NCBI GenBank assembly: GCA_012295275.1
Contig: CM022671.1
Coordinates: 31,386,250-31,450,249 of the forward strand
Source of the DNA: Chrysomallon squamiferum
Taxonomy: Eukaryota; Mollusca; Gastropoda; Neomphalida; Peltospiridae
Length of the DNA: 64,000 nt
Direction: 5' to 3'
Shown here piece by piece: positions 34,151 to 47,400 of the stretch. Position numbers and translations under genes: made by a program. Within the stretch, counting starts at the first letter, position 1. Every line of letters begins with the position of its first letter. Under the pieces are notes generated by a model. The model was not told the DNA's origin. It saw only the letters and a program-made list of their open reading frames with translations, and did not search any database.

Positions 34151-35536
34151 ACATATCTGAGGAGCATGTAATCAGGTATTTCGATATTTCCCTATCTGCG
34201 TAGACATTTCTTACAAAAGAATTAAAAACGTTGGGAAGAAAAAAAAAAGAAAGAAAAAAAAGAAAGAAATTAAAAGAAAAAAGGACACAAAACAAAAGCA
34301 AAAACAAATAAATAAAATAAATCAGACTGAGGATTTTATTTAAAATTTCTCTCATGTATGAAATAGCAAAATATTTGTTAGGATCTTCGTTAGTCCGAGT
34401 ACCTACAGTCAGTTTTTGGAACTGACTGTTAACAGGTTATGTTAATTAAATACAATTAAATTAGTTAATATATAAACAGGCTTGCCTGTAGATCTTTTAA
34501 AAATAAATCATAATTCCAGGTTATTTCGTTACGACTTAAGACTGTCATAAAAACAAGAACAAAAAAGAGCACGCAACCACTAAACGAACAACAATCCTCA
34601 CAAAATCCAGCCGACAATAAGTAGTAAAACAACAACATAAACAGCATGCATCGAAAAAGAATATTTCATGTTAAATCGTTTACGAATTTTCAATACAATA
34701 TAATGACCGTCGATGACCATTTGCACTACTGCTATTATTACTATTATTATTACTATTATTATTATTATTATTATTATTATTAAATCGTAATATTTCAGTT
34801 ATGTAAATGTGTATATGTATGTATTAATAGCTGTTAATATATACTTAAAAAACTAATATAATCTAATAGTCAGTATTCAAACCACCCTGCTTTTTTTATT
34901 TATTATTTTTTTTTTCGTATATTGAAGAATTAAATAATTTCGATATTTTATCTTTTCTCTCAGACGTAGATACACGTCCTTATGTTAAATTTATTTATTT
35001 ATTATTATTTTTCATTTTTTGTTGTTGTTGTTGTTGTTTTGGTTTTTTGCTGCTGTTGAAGATTCGAAAGATGTTTCAGAAGGTAAATATATACAAGCAT
35101 TTCAGAAAGATATGTTGCCCATACTGTTATGTTTGATATAATAAGCTAGTAAAAAAGATCAAACGGAATTTTACTATTTATTTATTTGTTTACTTATTTA
35201 TTTTCTGATTTAACTGACTTGTTTGTTTATTTGCTTATTATTTATTTGTTTACTTATTTGTTTACTTGCTTACTAACTTGTTCATTTATAATTTTATTTA
35301 TTTATTTGTATCTAAGCCTGGTTCGCCGAGAATTCCTTTACGCTGGATAAGCACGTTCTACAAAAATGAAGTCATGAAATGTATCATTTGAGCCGAGGAA
35401 GATATAACATTACCAGAGACGATTTACTAACTCAGATATATGATATTCAGTCATTATGATTTAACTTCCCACCGTGGACTTAATCTCATTGTGCTACCAG
35501 GAAGAAAAAAGCTCAACGACTCAGCTTTTTAAAGGA

Positions 35537-35570
<34 letters not shown>

Positions 35571-36975
35571 AGATAAATGATAAAAGAAAGAAAAAAAGAG
35601 GGTCGCTTAAAAGAGTAAACAACAACAGAAAGCAATACAAAACACCAACAAACAAATCCTTCAATAAGGAGAATGCATGCCCTTAAACAAAACTTCAGGT
35701 ATTAAATGTTTATATAAAACATATATATATATATACATGTATATATATTGTCACGGGGTCCAGGGGGTAAGAGGTGTTAGCTTTCAAGTAATAACGACCC
35801 TATTAAAATATGGCTCATTTCTTGTCTAGGGTTATTTTTTTTACACATGTATACTTATTATTTAGTGGTTCAGGATGTGGGAATTGACGCTAAATGAAAT
35901 ACTGTAATTCTTAATTCTTTTAATTTTCCCTAACAGCTTATTGTTAGAAATAAATATATAACTCAAACGCTCTATGGAGCATATACAGGTTACATCAAAC
36001 TGATCAACACATCTCGTTGTAATCTCCTCGGCTCTTTTGTCTTTTACTTAAATAAACACGACGCGGACTTCAGTGAAGTCAGCAGAGCGCAGCTTAGACA
36101 AATTATTTTTGTCTCTCGCTAATGATCGTTAATTGTTAGGCTCTTTCAGTAGAAATATAATTAATACATATTGTTAGGACTATTTGTAGAAATGAATGGT
36201 TGACATATTTACTTACTTTAAGGATATATATAGGTTAATTACAAGATGTTAAACTATTTTATGTAAGCCATTTAGGTAAATATTAAATAAGTAACGACAT
36301 TTTCAAAAACTGTACCTTGAAAGTAGAACAATATAAAATATACTAAGTAAAAAAATAGCTACAAGTAGGCATAACCTAAATTGCGATCAGTGGCTTAGGA
36401 AATAAGTTAGGACCATTTTGTTACGTTAAAGAAACACAGTACATCTAAATATCACTGAAAAAACTTTCCACAGCTTGATCGAAGCCCTATCAGGGTTAGG
36501 GACCCTCCTACGTGAGGTAAAAACACGTTTTGCCGTCATAACATATATATACGTGAATATAAAATAGAGAACGGATATACACATACCACACGCAGACATA
36601 TACATACATACACAAACACACATACGTACACATATAATAATGAAACAGTAAAACAACTCACACTTATTATTATATATTTTTATTATGAAGAACAAAGTTA
36701 TTAAAATGTATTTTTTTTCTTTCTCATTCCGTTTTCGTTCTGTTGTAAATTACAGAATTGTTTTTTTTATTTTAAAGATAAAATATTGTTCAACTGTTGT
36801 ATTGTTGTTGTTGCTACTACTACTACCACAACTAGTACTATTTTTACTATCATATTACTATTCCTGAACCAACAAGTACAAAACTGCTGACTATTTGTAA
36901 TCTTACATATAACCCATAGGATTTAAGTTTTAAACCAGAATCATAACAATTAACCAAAAATGTACATTATATACT
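34150..36975. repeat. Intergenic repeat module, copy 2 (tandem with copy 1)
   Basis: This repeats the landmarks of copy 1 in order and orientation. Both copies end in similar sequence (ACCAAAAATGTACATTA at about 34136 and 36954), which is what a tandem duplication of one module would leave. It carries an extra segment of about 0.8 kb (35749-36543) absent from the other copies, best read as a solo LTR. A poly-A run is at about 35539-35568. No gene is present. Confidence 0.65.
35749..36543. mobile_element. Probable solo LTR, about 795 bp
   Basis: The segment begins TGTCACGGGG and ends CGTCATAACA, so it has the TG...CA ends of an LTR. It is flanked on both sides by TATAT, compatible with a 5-bp target duplication, though the flank is low-complexity TA repeat. 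It is less AT-rich than its surroundings at both ends, contains an AATAAA at about 36051, and is absent from the two sibling modules. No internal gag/pol region is adjacent. Confidence 0.55.
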
Positions 36976-37007
<32 letters not shown>

Positions 37008-37624
37008 AATAAAACTTAAAATAAAATAACATAGAATAAAATACTCCAAAACATATACAAATATTGAATAGGTCACTTCATTCCTCCGAACTTAACTGGG
37101 ACACTACATAATGAGTTATTTTTTATTTATTTTTTTCATTTTTTTTTTGTTGTAAATCTTTATTAGGCCGCTGTTATTTACTGTTAGTAAAAAATATATA
37201 TCATCGAAAAATCAACATAAAGCTTATATCGTTAAAAATTATTATTATAATATTAATGCTCATATTGTATTAAAAAAAAAAGGTAAAAAAAAAAAGCGCG
37301 TGTTAGAATTTTTCAAAGCTATTACAATCGTCCGTTTAACTCACATATGAATTCCAATCCAACAGAATGCTCAGTTACCATGGACCAGGCGATTCTGATT
37401 TGACTTTTTTAAAAGCTGCCTTTCTGATGAAATCAAACTGGTTTTACTTGATTTAACATTAGCAGATTGTTCTAAAGAAAATTATATATTTAGTATTATT
37501 AATACACACTTTATAAAATAATGATTTAAAAAAATTGTAATCAATTTGTTATACTGATCCCTATTGTCACCGATCGCTATTGGAAACTATTCAGTATCTT
37601 GTCTGTTATTATTTAGTCATAACA
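36976..37624. other. 3' flank of receptor gene A
   Basis: AT-rich, non-coding. An (AAT)n/(AAAT)n tract lies at about 36978-37011. From about 37315 the sequence is shared with the 3' flank of the second receptor gene (about 55468 on), including CTCACATATGAATTCCAATC. Confidence 0.6.
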
Positions 37625-40600
37625 TCAAACGTACGACAGATCAGACTTTTCAGATACAAATGGAGAAGTCATTTCAGTCGATTCGGAATTGCTTCTCCGT
37701 CTCACTGGAACAGATGTACTCTTTCTGGGCAGAGTGTGCGATTCTGGGTCGGAAGAAATTTCTGCGTGTTTTACATCAGTGTTTTGTCCAGTCACTGCAG
37801 AGTTAGTCACCGAACATGGCGACATTGGTGTCAAACCCTGAGCATTAATTTCTGGCTCATAGACAGGGTGTATGTAATTTCCAATGTCATCGCCAGGGTT
37901 TGTGCAATTTCCAGCATTATCACCTGAAGAAAATTCTTGACAATCCTCTGGAACCGCGTTCAAACGCTGGCGCATCTCTAACTGAAACCGGTCTTCCGCT
38001 AACACGCCAGTACCAAGTGAAACTGTTGCTGGTAAAGATGGAATATTCCCCATGTCTTCCTGTAGAGTATTTGCTTGTTGTATATTAGCGTGGACACTGC
38101 TGCTGGAAGTGTGAGTTGTAGATCCACTGGTGGCGCTGCTGCTAGTAGTTTTCGATTCTTGAGAAGACGTGCAACATGGTACAGGATTGGAACAAATGAC
38201 GCTGAGATCAAAGGCCGCTCTAGAACGCGGACGAGTTGATGGATTCAGTTCCGTATAAGTATTTTCTGGCGACAGGTAACTGTTATTTTTATAATCTATA
38301 ATAAAATAAAATAAATCCAGTTAATATATCCTGAATTCAATAACACGCTAATATCAAACACTAATACATCATAATTCAATAATACACCAATATCAGACAT
38401 TAGTACGACACACGCATAGACACCCAAACACACATTAGCTTTCATATAAACAAAATTCCATCACCGATTAATTCAACACAATCACATGGACTTACCTTGT
38501 TTTCGGCGACTTAATTTCCTCCTGATGAAAAAGAAGGCTACGATGGCCAGAAACACAAGTGCGATAAAACAGAACACTGCTAACACTATCACCACAGGCT
38601 CAAGTTCTTCCGAACTTTTACCTCCTTGTGTTATAGAAGTTGAATTATCTTTTGACTGGCGATCAGAACATACGCGACACTGCGGAAAGTATTCACAGGA
38701 TGAATGGAGGTGATACCCAGTTCTTCCAAGAACGTCGTAAAATTTAATACTTTCATTTTGTAAACGAAGTCCATTTTCTTCACTGAAGCTTCCAACCTAT
38801 GAAAGTGACAGAACTGTTTAAGATTACAGTAAATATAATTACAGACACTTTCATGAAAATATAACTGAGTATTATCATTTTAATATTATTTGATTTCTTT
38901 TAAAATGATTGTGCATGCATATGAACAAAACAGTTAAGTAATGAAAACGACACTGAATAATAATAAAAAAATAAAAAATAAATGAAACGTGAATTTTTTC
39001 AGTGAATAATTATTTTTTTATTAACTGCCAGAAACTGACGAATTTCGAAAAAGTTTTACTTAATTATATTAGCACAATAGATCTTTTATGTGTAGCAGTA
39101 AACGACAAGTATTTAATTTTTTAATAATTATAAGATAAATGGAGTTTCTTTTATAAACATATTCGTATAAAAACAACTGTCACTACAGTACTGATTAGTA
39201 CTAGAATTGATGCCAGAAGGATACTTTACCGCTACGTAAGCATATGAACCGTCATTTTCATTTCGCTGAATGTTGTTGATAACGAATCCAACGTTGCCGT
39301 TTCCTCCGTCAGTGAAGAGTCTGGCTCCATCTTTAAGATTCACATTTTTTATATTTTCGAACATAAATTCGGTAGTGAGATTTTTGCACGGCCAAGTCGC
39401 ACTGGAACAAGAAAGATAATTTTTAGCGTTTCTGAAACCATATCCTACTCCATAAACGGTTTCGGTAACTCGAACAGACAAATCTTCAGCTAAGATTTTG
39501 TCGATGTCTTTTAAATCAAGCGTAAGATTCAAAAAACACTGTTTATTAAAAGTGTTGTCGAAACCCTGTGGAAGATTGCATTCAAAGTTATCTTGCCAGA
39601 AGTGTCCTAGCCAGGGATTTTCGGACATGTTGGCAGTGCTCCAAGTTAGCATATCATCGTACAGTTCCTTGTTGGGTTTCTTAATGACATCAACAACCAA
39701 AGTGAAAGATCCACGAACCACCGTACCACGTTTGCCCTTGAGGACATCCGAATTTGTACCCCAAGCCTCACTTCCTATAAATATTAACGGTTCTTTACGA
39801 TCCTCCATCGTATCCAGAAGACCAGACAGTACGGATGCTATCCCAAAATACACAACAACTTTTGCTCCAGACTTTGTGATATTTCTGATAACCTGAACAC
39901 GTTTGTTCCAGTCAGCATCCGTACATATTTCTTGAAAAACACCAATACAAATGCCTCGTTGTTCTGCCAAAATTTTGAACTGTTCAGTATGTTTTCGTCC
40001 GTTTTCATTATTTATATTTAAAGTGGCTACATAACTAACTCCCAATTCTTTAACTAACTCGACCATTGCTTTCATCTGTACATTATCACTGGGAACAGTA
40101 CGCAGAAAGAGAGGATACGTCACTTTATCATCGAGAACTACAGAAGTTGCGCCATACGATATTAAAGGAATACCTTTGTTTTGTAACGTCTGCACTGCAC
40201 TGAGGGTGACGATGCTGGACTGGGCACCCACGGCTGCAGCAATTCTGTTCACATCTATCTCCTCTTTAGTGCGAGGATCTTTCAAAGGAACCTTTCCGCT
40301 GAGAATGGAATTAAGGAGAAAGCTGGCTCTCAGAGGATTGTAGCAGTCGTCGAGGGCTATGACCCCGAAATTGATTCCAGTTTCATCTTTCAAGACATGT
40401 ACGGCGCTGAGAAAAGCTAACAGAGCGTGCAGTCCCCGCTGACTGTATGTCTCGCTACACAGGAAATTTTGACTGATGTGAGGTGTGTGAAGAGAAAACA
40501 GACCAAGCAAGAGAATGTCGCCAGGGATGTAGGCAAACGGAACTTCTGGAGTTTTTCGACATTCTTTGCAGACCTTTTTACAAGCCGAAGTAGGCAAGGT

Positions 40601-42194
40601 TCCAGTCGTTCTCAATTGTGTCATTAGAGTCTTGTTGAGACTCAGTTTATCACCAGTGTAATTTCCAATCTGTGAATACATAGATAAATAGTAGTAGTAA
40701 TTGTAGTAATAGTAGTATATATAGAGTAATAATAGTAGTAGTTATATTAGTAACAGTAGTAGTAATTGTAGTAGTGGTACTAGTAGTAATACTAATAGTA
40801 GCAGAAAGTGTTCCAGTAGTTACTCAAATTAAATTTATTTCTCACAAAAAACACCCCAAAAAACAAAACAAAAACAAAAAAACTTCCCTATCCCTAAATC
40901 AAACGAATAAAAAAATAAAAACATACATATAAAATATGTCAGTTGTTTCTTCCAAAATATATTTACCAGATGAAAATGTCCACCCGAAGCTTGGTAAACA
41001 ATGTAGAGAGGACAGTTGATTGCAAGCAGATCACCAGTGCTAGTCACGTTCAATATTCTGTTATTGTTGAAGAACAATTCGGGAACCATTTCTCTGCTAA
41101 GATCTGCATATTCAAAGCGTTCTGGTCTTTTATCAGGATATATTCCTTCATCTATTTTTTTGAAAAATTCTGGACACGAGACATTCTGCGCACCACACGT
41201 ATCCCTGAACACAGTTTTAGCAATGTTTGCTAGCACGTAAGTGGCATCAAACGCGGACGTCACATAATCGTACATTGAGAACTTTGTCTCTACATTCAGG
41301 CTGGCTGCACAGGCCGGCAGATTTACGTTCGTAGTTCCTGCGGGAGAGCATTTGAAAATTCGTTCAATGTATTCAGTGATCCACGAACCCCACTTCTGTT
41401 TCACAGCAACGTCCCCAGCGTGGTTGAGAACGTCAACTATGTTGTCCCGGACATCGCTTAACAATGCTCCAGGCGGTGATATAACAATAACCATGTTTTC
41501 ATAAGGTTGTAATTCCAAGGCTAGCTCAGGATCCCTGCCAACGCCGTCTGTCATGATCCAGTGGATATTGTGGACTTTATCTTTTTCCGGACCCCACGTT
41601 GCCGATTTTTCTGTGATAGTTCGATACAAAAGAGTCGCCTCTTTACTGAAACCGTAGTAAACACCCCCAACATTTTCATCTAATGTTGTTTCCAGGTCAA
41701 TGAAGAGAGTTCTAATAAAAATTTCCAAACTTTTCCGAAGGTCTTTATCGTTCCTCCTGACCACGTAAGTCTTGAATATGCAGATACCTGAGTCTTCGGC
41801 GAGTTGTCGGAAAAATTCAAAACCTTCGGTGCCATATTTGTCATCAGTGTGCACGCCAACGATATAGCTCCATTTGAGACTCTTAACAATGTCCAGAATT
41901 ACCTGATAACAGGAGAAAAAAACCCCAAAATATAACTGAATGTCATTGTTACTAAAGAGTATGGCGGGTACATTTCTCTTTACACACACTACACATCCAC
42001 CCATACTAGTACACATTATACACATACAAACAACACAGGCAGACACAAACCACACATACATGTACATATACACACATTCAAACACAATTACAAACAGACA
42101 CATACGCAGGCAGAACATGCATCCTTAAACAAAACCGAATTAGTGGGAATGAAGAAATTAAATACTGAGTAAATCAGTTCAAGAATCTTGGAAA

Positions 42195-42230
<36 letters not shown>

Positions 42231-43688
42231 AGTTTCTATAAGCTTATGTTTGACATGCAGCAGATTTGTTATCCTCTATGAAACCATATTACACATAAAC
42301 ATAAGCTCACCAATGAACATATACATACACACATGTACATATATACCCATACCTTGCTCTGCAAGGCATCAGTCGGAATTGTACTGATGTAGTTTGGATA
42401 CAGAGTTTTGTTGGTCAGTTCTCGCGTCGTGGCAGATACGCCTATCATCGGAAGATGACTGGTACTCAACATGTCCGCCACAGCAGCCGTCGTCTGGCTG
42501 ACAGTCGTTCCGATTATTCCTGAAAAGCAGACGAACATCGGAAGAATAAAAATTAACGTTTTATTAATAAAGTTATCCAGTATTAGTCACATGATTTTTT
42601 TTTTTTTGGTTTGTTTTTACTAAAGACGAAATCAAAAAAAAAGATAAATCTTATCAGTCAGTAGCGAAGATGATTTTTCTCGTTTATTTAATTATTTTAT
42701 TTTATTTTCACAGATTTACATAAATGTTATTATGGTCATGGAACCACACACACACAAAACAGACACACATACACATATACATAAAGAGAAAGAAAGAAGG
42801 ACAGAGAGAGATAAACGGATAGAGATGCAGAGACAGTATATATATATATATATGTTTTCAGTTTATAGAATGTTAGTCGAGGGTCGTCATACATTTATTG
42901 AATCAAAACAGCATTCCTGATAAGAACACTGTGACAGTCTTAAACAATATTTGAACGAACAAAGAAAACATATTTAAAAAGTAATTTATTTTTATGGGTG
43001 ACCGATTCTAGTGATATACATTTACAAGGTGCTGTTTGTCAAAAGATTTTTCCTCATGAATATCTTGTACGAAGATTACTTAGAAGTCTGTAGACGATTT
43101 CATCATATCTTTAAACATACAATTTAATTATTTCACTCTCTACTTACCAGCAATTGGCGTTTGCAGAGTTTGATTGCAGCTGCCATCCCAGATTCTGAAA
43201 AGGTTTTGCAGGGCAGTACTTTTCAAACCACAGTCATCAAATATCTTGTATCCTGTCATAAAATTATAGTATGAAAATTTGTGTGTCTAGATATGTTTGT
43301 ATGCATATGTGTATGCGATACTTATGTTAATATATTTGTTTGCTTGAATGTGTAAATTTGTATTTTTTCCAACAAAAGAAAACAAACTAACAAGAAAAAA
43401 AACTGACAACTCACCAATCTGAATTCCAGGTATAAACGACTTATTGGGATTGCCGTTTCCATTCAGCTTGTTTATTGCCCAGTCTATGGAAATAGCGTTC
43501 TGAATCTCGGTACTCGAGATCGAACCGCATAAACCACCGTCCGGCTCATGTATTTCCAGAATGTAAATAAAGTAGATGTCACCTGCAACAGATTTTGGTT
43601 CCGATTCACAGAACAAGAGAGAACCTTTGGTATTTACAAACAAACACAATGAAATACTCAGTAAAATACTGATATACTCCATGGCCAT
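37625..43688 (-). CDS. Tandem Venus-flytrap, single-pass membrane receptor (copy A), 7 exons, 1297 aa
   Basis: Exons in order: 43415-43688, 43148-43252, 42353-42519, 40967-41902, 39230-40669, 38496-38796, 37625-38295. All are GT/AG and in phase (3894 nt). The start ATG at 43688 (or 43682) opens a signal peptide (residues 1 to about 23). VFT domain 1 (about 37-490) is mGluR-like: GDIYF...HEPDGGLCG, GVSATT, WSYIVGVHTDDKYG, MTDGVGRD. A short Cys cluster (SACKKVCKEC, about 522-531) resembles the start of an mGluR Cys-rich domain. VFT domain 2 (about 544-985) follows: FAYIPGDILLLGLF, IPLISYGATS, YPLFLRTVPSDN, GSEAWG. One helix (about 1042-1065, VVIVLAVFCFIALVFLAIV) ends in RRKLSRRK. A Ser/Thr-rich tail of about 230 residues has YTEL (a YxxL sorting-type motif), LPRKSTSVP and RRRSNSES. 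No seven-helix, kinase or cyclase domain is seen. It likely senses an amino acid or small ligand at the cell surface; the ligand is unknown. Sister copy at 55769-64000. Confidence 0.88.
42865..42955. repeat. Dispersed repeat in receptor introns, copy 1 of 3
   Basis: TATAGAATGTTAGTCGA...CATTCCTGATAAGA...CACTGTGACA...TTAAACAATATTTGAACG. Further copies lie at about 62025-62150 and 63210-63345 in the second receptor gene, where each is longer at its left side (GATTTACAAAAACCTGTTG). Confidence 0.7.
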
Positions 43689-44308
43689 TGTCAGATCACT
43701 GAAATTTATGATGATTTTTTTTTTCTTTTAGCATCAGTTGGTTGTTGTTGTTTTTTTCTGAAGTAATTACTGAATTATGATGTTAGGCTAAACTTTTACA
43801 ACAATTTGAAAAAAGAACGCGTAAAATAGTAATGTAAAAACATCAAGTGGACAAAAACAAAATTCCACGCGGAGAAAAAAAATACCCCAAGAAGATAACC
43901 AGTCACAATAACATTTTTTTGGATTGTTTTTGTCTTATATTCATTTCAATCCCTCCGTTGTCCGAATTTTAACCACGTAATCCGTGTAGTAGAAATATTC
44001 ACGTAAATCTAACATCGTTCTTTTAAATGTCATGCCTGCGTAAGTAAAACAGCCTGTTCACGAAGCTATTATTTGATCTATAAACTTGTAACCCAAATCC
44101 AAGGGTACACACGTAAAGTAAGGTATGCTATCTAGGTAGGTAACGTGAGAATTCCGGGGCAGTGAACCATTGCGTTTTTGAGGGCTTCCATTATGTATCA
44201 GAAAAAAAGAAGATTAGCCGAGTACTTCAATAGAAACATGAGTGGGAAAGAGTGATTTCTGTTTTCTAAATTGAACATTTAACTGCTTTATAATTAAAGA
44301 GATGCTCA

Positions 44309-44342
<34 letters not shown>

Positions 44343-45244
44343 AAATAAGATAAAACAATCTCTGTAGAACGCATGTTACTTTAAAGTATAAAAGTAAACC
44401 TTTGCAGAAAATAATTATCATCATGATCATCATTATTATTATTAAAAGACGTTTTATTTATTTATTTATTTATTGTATTATTATTTTATTATTATTATTA
44501 TTTTATCAAAATAAGTATCTAAATAAATGAATTACATATCTGGAAAAAATATCGAAAATAAATAAAGTGTAAACAAATAACAAACGAACGAACGAATACA
44601 TAAATAAATAAACAAATAACAAAAAAGTAAATGTTAATAATAGTTAATAAATTAATAACCAGCTTATTGAATGTATGAACAGATGAACAGAGGTGCGTGA
44701 TGTGGCAGACGTCAACTGCACGGATGAATGAACAGATATAATCTTTAACCTTAAAACGGCGGCTGGCAAAAGAGATTATGCGACAGAGACTTTTAAAAAT
44801 GAATGTAATAGAATAAACTACAAAATAAGGAAAGAAGTATCAGGTGTTTGAATTTGTCAGTGCTATAGCTTACTTATTCGTTTAAATATATATTCTTTTC
44901 AGTTAAATATTTTTGTTGTTGCTAATTATATGAATTATGGTCATTTTTCATCATGGATTTTTTTTTTTTTTCTACACTGTACAACAACAATAACAACAAC
45001 AACAACACAAAAAGACAACCAACAAACCTGCCCCAAACAAATAAACAAACTAACAAAATGAGAAAGAAAACAAACAAACAAAACTTTTATTTCTGTTTAT
45101 GGATGTGTTAGTAGATAAGGGTATATATTATCTAATATGTACACATAAACAAATCTGTACTGTACGTTAGGACGTATGGATCTTTCTGAAAACGGATAGC
45201 CGGTTGTACCACTGAGTTCAAAATATGGAATCAGAATAATTGGG

Positions 45245-45294
<50 letters not shown>

Positions 45295-47400
45295 GTGCTT
45301 TTTAAAAATTGTTTTCATAAATCTCACTGTATTTTCAGTGTCATGGTCCTTTTCGTTTAGTTTTATCATCATCATCATCGTTAGAAATAATCGGAATGGT
45401 ATTACTAATTCATATATTATTGTTGTGTGAAGGCATAGTCATAGCAGCAGTAAATGCAACAGTAATGATAGTAATACTTTAAACATACGTGTACATATAC
45501 AAATGGTAAGTCTGGAGATAGCGTTATCAGTTTTCATAATATTAATAATAATTCATCATGATGGGGGATGTAAAACAAACATCCTGATTATTTTTCTTCC
45601 TCTTTTCCTACATTTTTGCTCAACTGCAGTTCACTTTCATTCTCCATCGTATCTTTTTTTTTTTTTTTTTTTTTTTTTTCTTTTTTCTTTACTGTATAGC
45701 ACAATACTCGGAAATATAATCGGAATGATATTACTAATTCATATTATTGTTATTGAAACAGAAAATGCAAATGTGATGATAATACACTTTAATATAATAT
45801 TACTGATGATAATAGTGATGAAAAAAATGGTAAGCCTGGAGATAGCGTTATCAGTTTCATAGTATTAGCAATAATTCAATATGAAGGGGAATGTAAAAGA
45901 AACATCTTTATTCTTCTTTTTTTCCCCTTTTTACCAACATTTACGCTCCCCAGGAGTCCACCGTGACCTTGTTTTTTTGTGGGTTTTTTGTCTCGTTATT
46001 ACGAAATACTTTGTCCGGGTTTTGTCGAGATAAAAAATACGCATGCTTATCAGAGCGTTGACTGTATCAATGTATGTTTTAGACAGTTAATGTTCAAAGT
46101 GTACAAGGAAAATAGTATTATATGCTGCATAGTTACATATATTTAAACGTCTGTTTCGTTTGTTACAGGCTATTAACTCAAAAAATAATAAATTGCATAA
46201 AATAAGGATTTTGTAGCACTGTATAATTGTTTATTTTTTCTCGTTTTTATTTGTTTGTTTGTGTATTATTATTATTATTGTTGTTGGTGTTGTTGTAGAT
46301 GTTTATTTATTTATTTATTCATTTGACTACCTAACTGTCTCTCTATTAGATTGTAAAAAACAAGATTATTCCAGTCAGCAAAACGTGATATATAAATTTT
46401 TATTTAAACACGTCTTTGTAGATACAGGCACTTCAGTATAAATGGATGCATATATGTTGTCTATGTGTGTGTGTATGTGTGTGTTAGTATAATTTTAAGA
46501 CGTTCATATTATGAACAGTTATGTAACAGATTAAGGACGAATTTCATATTAAAAACCAAACACAAAACAAAGGTCAAAGATCACAAAATATACACTCTCT
46601 GTTGAATTCGAACATGCTGTAAATTTCCATAATACGAAAATTTGTCCGGCGATTTTCGGGTTTTCTAGACCGTTTGTAAAACTTACTGAACAACTCAGTT
46701 TGGTGACGGTATGACTCTTTATCGTACTGAATTCATATTAAAATTAATATGATTATATTATCTTGGTTAATTAATCTAATTAACAATACGGTAAAAATGT
46801 GTTGGATTTCACGGATCATGCATGCAGCCATTATTTTTCTCGCGCTATAAGAATAATAAAATTAAGCGTTTATATTTTTATTTTATTTTATATTTTTTTC
46901 ATTTTTAAAATAAAAAAACAACAAAAGAACCAGTCATTATGAATTAAAACACCAGATAAACATTATTTTATCTCACTATCAATGTTCATATTTCCTCTGA
47001 GTATTAATTTTAATCCGTTATATAGTATCTGATACGACTTCATAATCGTTACTGAAATGATTTACAAAATAGATTTAACGAGTGTGTACGAACAACTATT
47101 TTTTCTTTTCTTCTCCAGCTAATGTTGTTTGGCAGGTATTCCAGACGTTGGTAGTTTTGCATAACGTGACTAAATGTCAAACCGAGGCTATTTATAGCGC
47201 AAGTAAAACAATGGCTGCGCCTGTAACTCGTGAAATCCGAGACATTTGTACCCTATTGTTAATTAGATTAACCAAGATTATAGCAGAACGAAACTTTGAG
47301 TTTTTCAAACCTGCCCAAAAAGGATTTTCAGTAGTATCCAGGGGAGTAAGCTACAACAAAACAAAAACAATATCTGATCCTAAAAAACATCGCATTCAAA
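43689..47400. other. Intergenic region between receptor A and the duplicated block
   Basis: It holds the upstream region of receptor gene A (no clear TATA box), many TTTA/AAAT tetranucleotide tracts, a poly-A run (about 45248-45280), a poly-T run (about 45655-45679), and a tandem duplication of about 330 bases at 45387-45950. An open frame at 47082-47408 (+), preceded by an acceptor-like CTCCAG at 47118, ends almost exactly at the duplication breakpoint. It has ordinary composition but no recognisable domain, so I do not call it a gene. Confidence 0.5.
45387..45950. repeat. Tandem duplication, unit about 330 bases
   Basis: Units at about 45387-45660 and 45716-45950 share ATAATCGGAATG.TATTACTAATTCATAT near their starts and GGAGATAGCGTTATCAGTTT further in, with an offset of about 329 bases. 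Confidence 0.7.

Noticed and set aside
39498-39896. Plus-strand 132-codon frame (and a similar one at 57837-58220)
   Set aside because: Antisense shadow of the conserved VFT2 exon. Its presence in both copies only reflects exon similarity.
41903-42118. N-terminal extension of the frame through receptor exon 4 starting with a Met at 42118
   Set aside because: The extension is low-complexity intron sequence not conserved in copy B. A clean acceptor at 41903-41904 joins in phase to exon 3.
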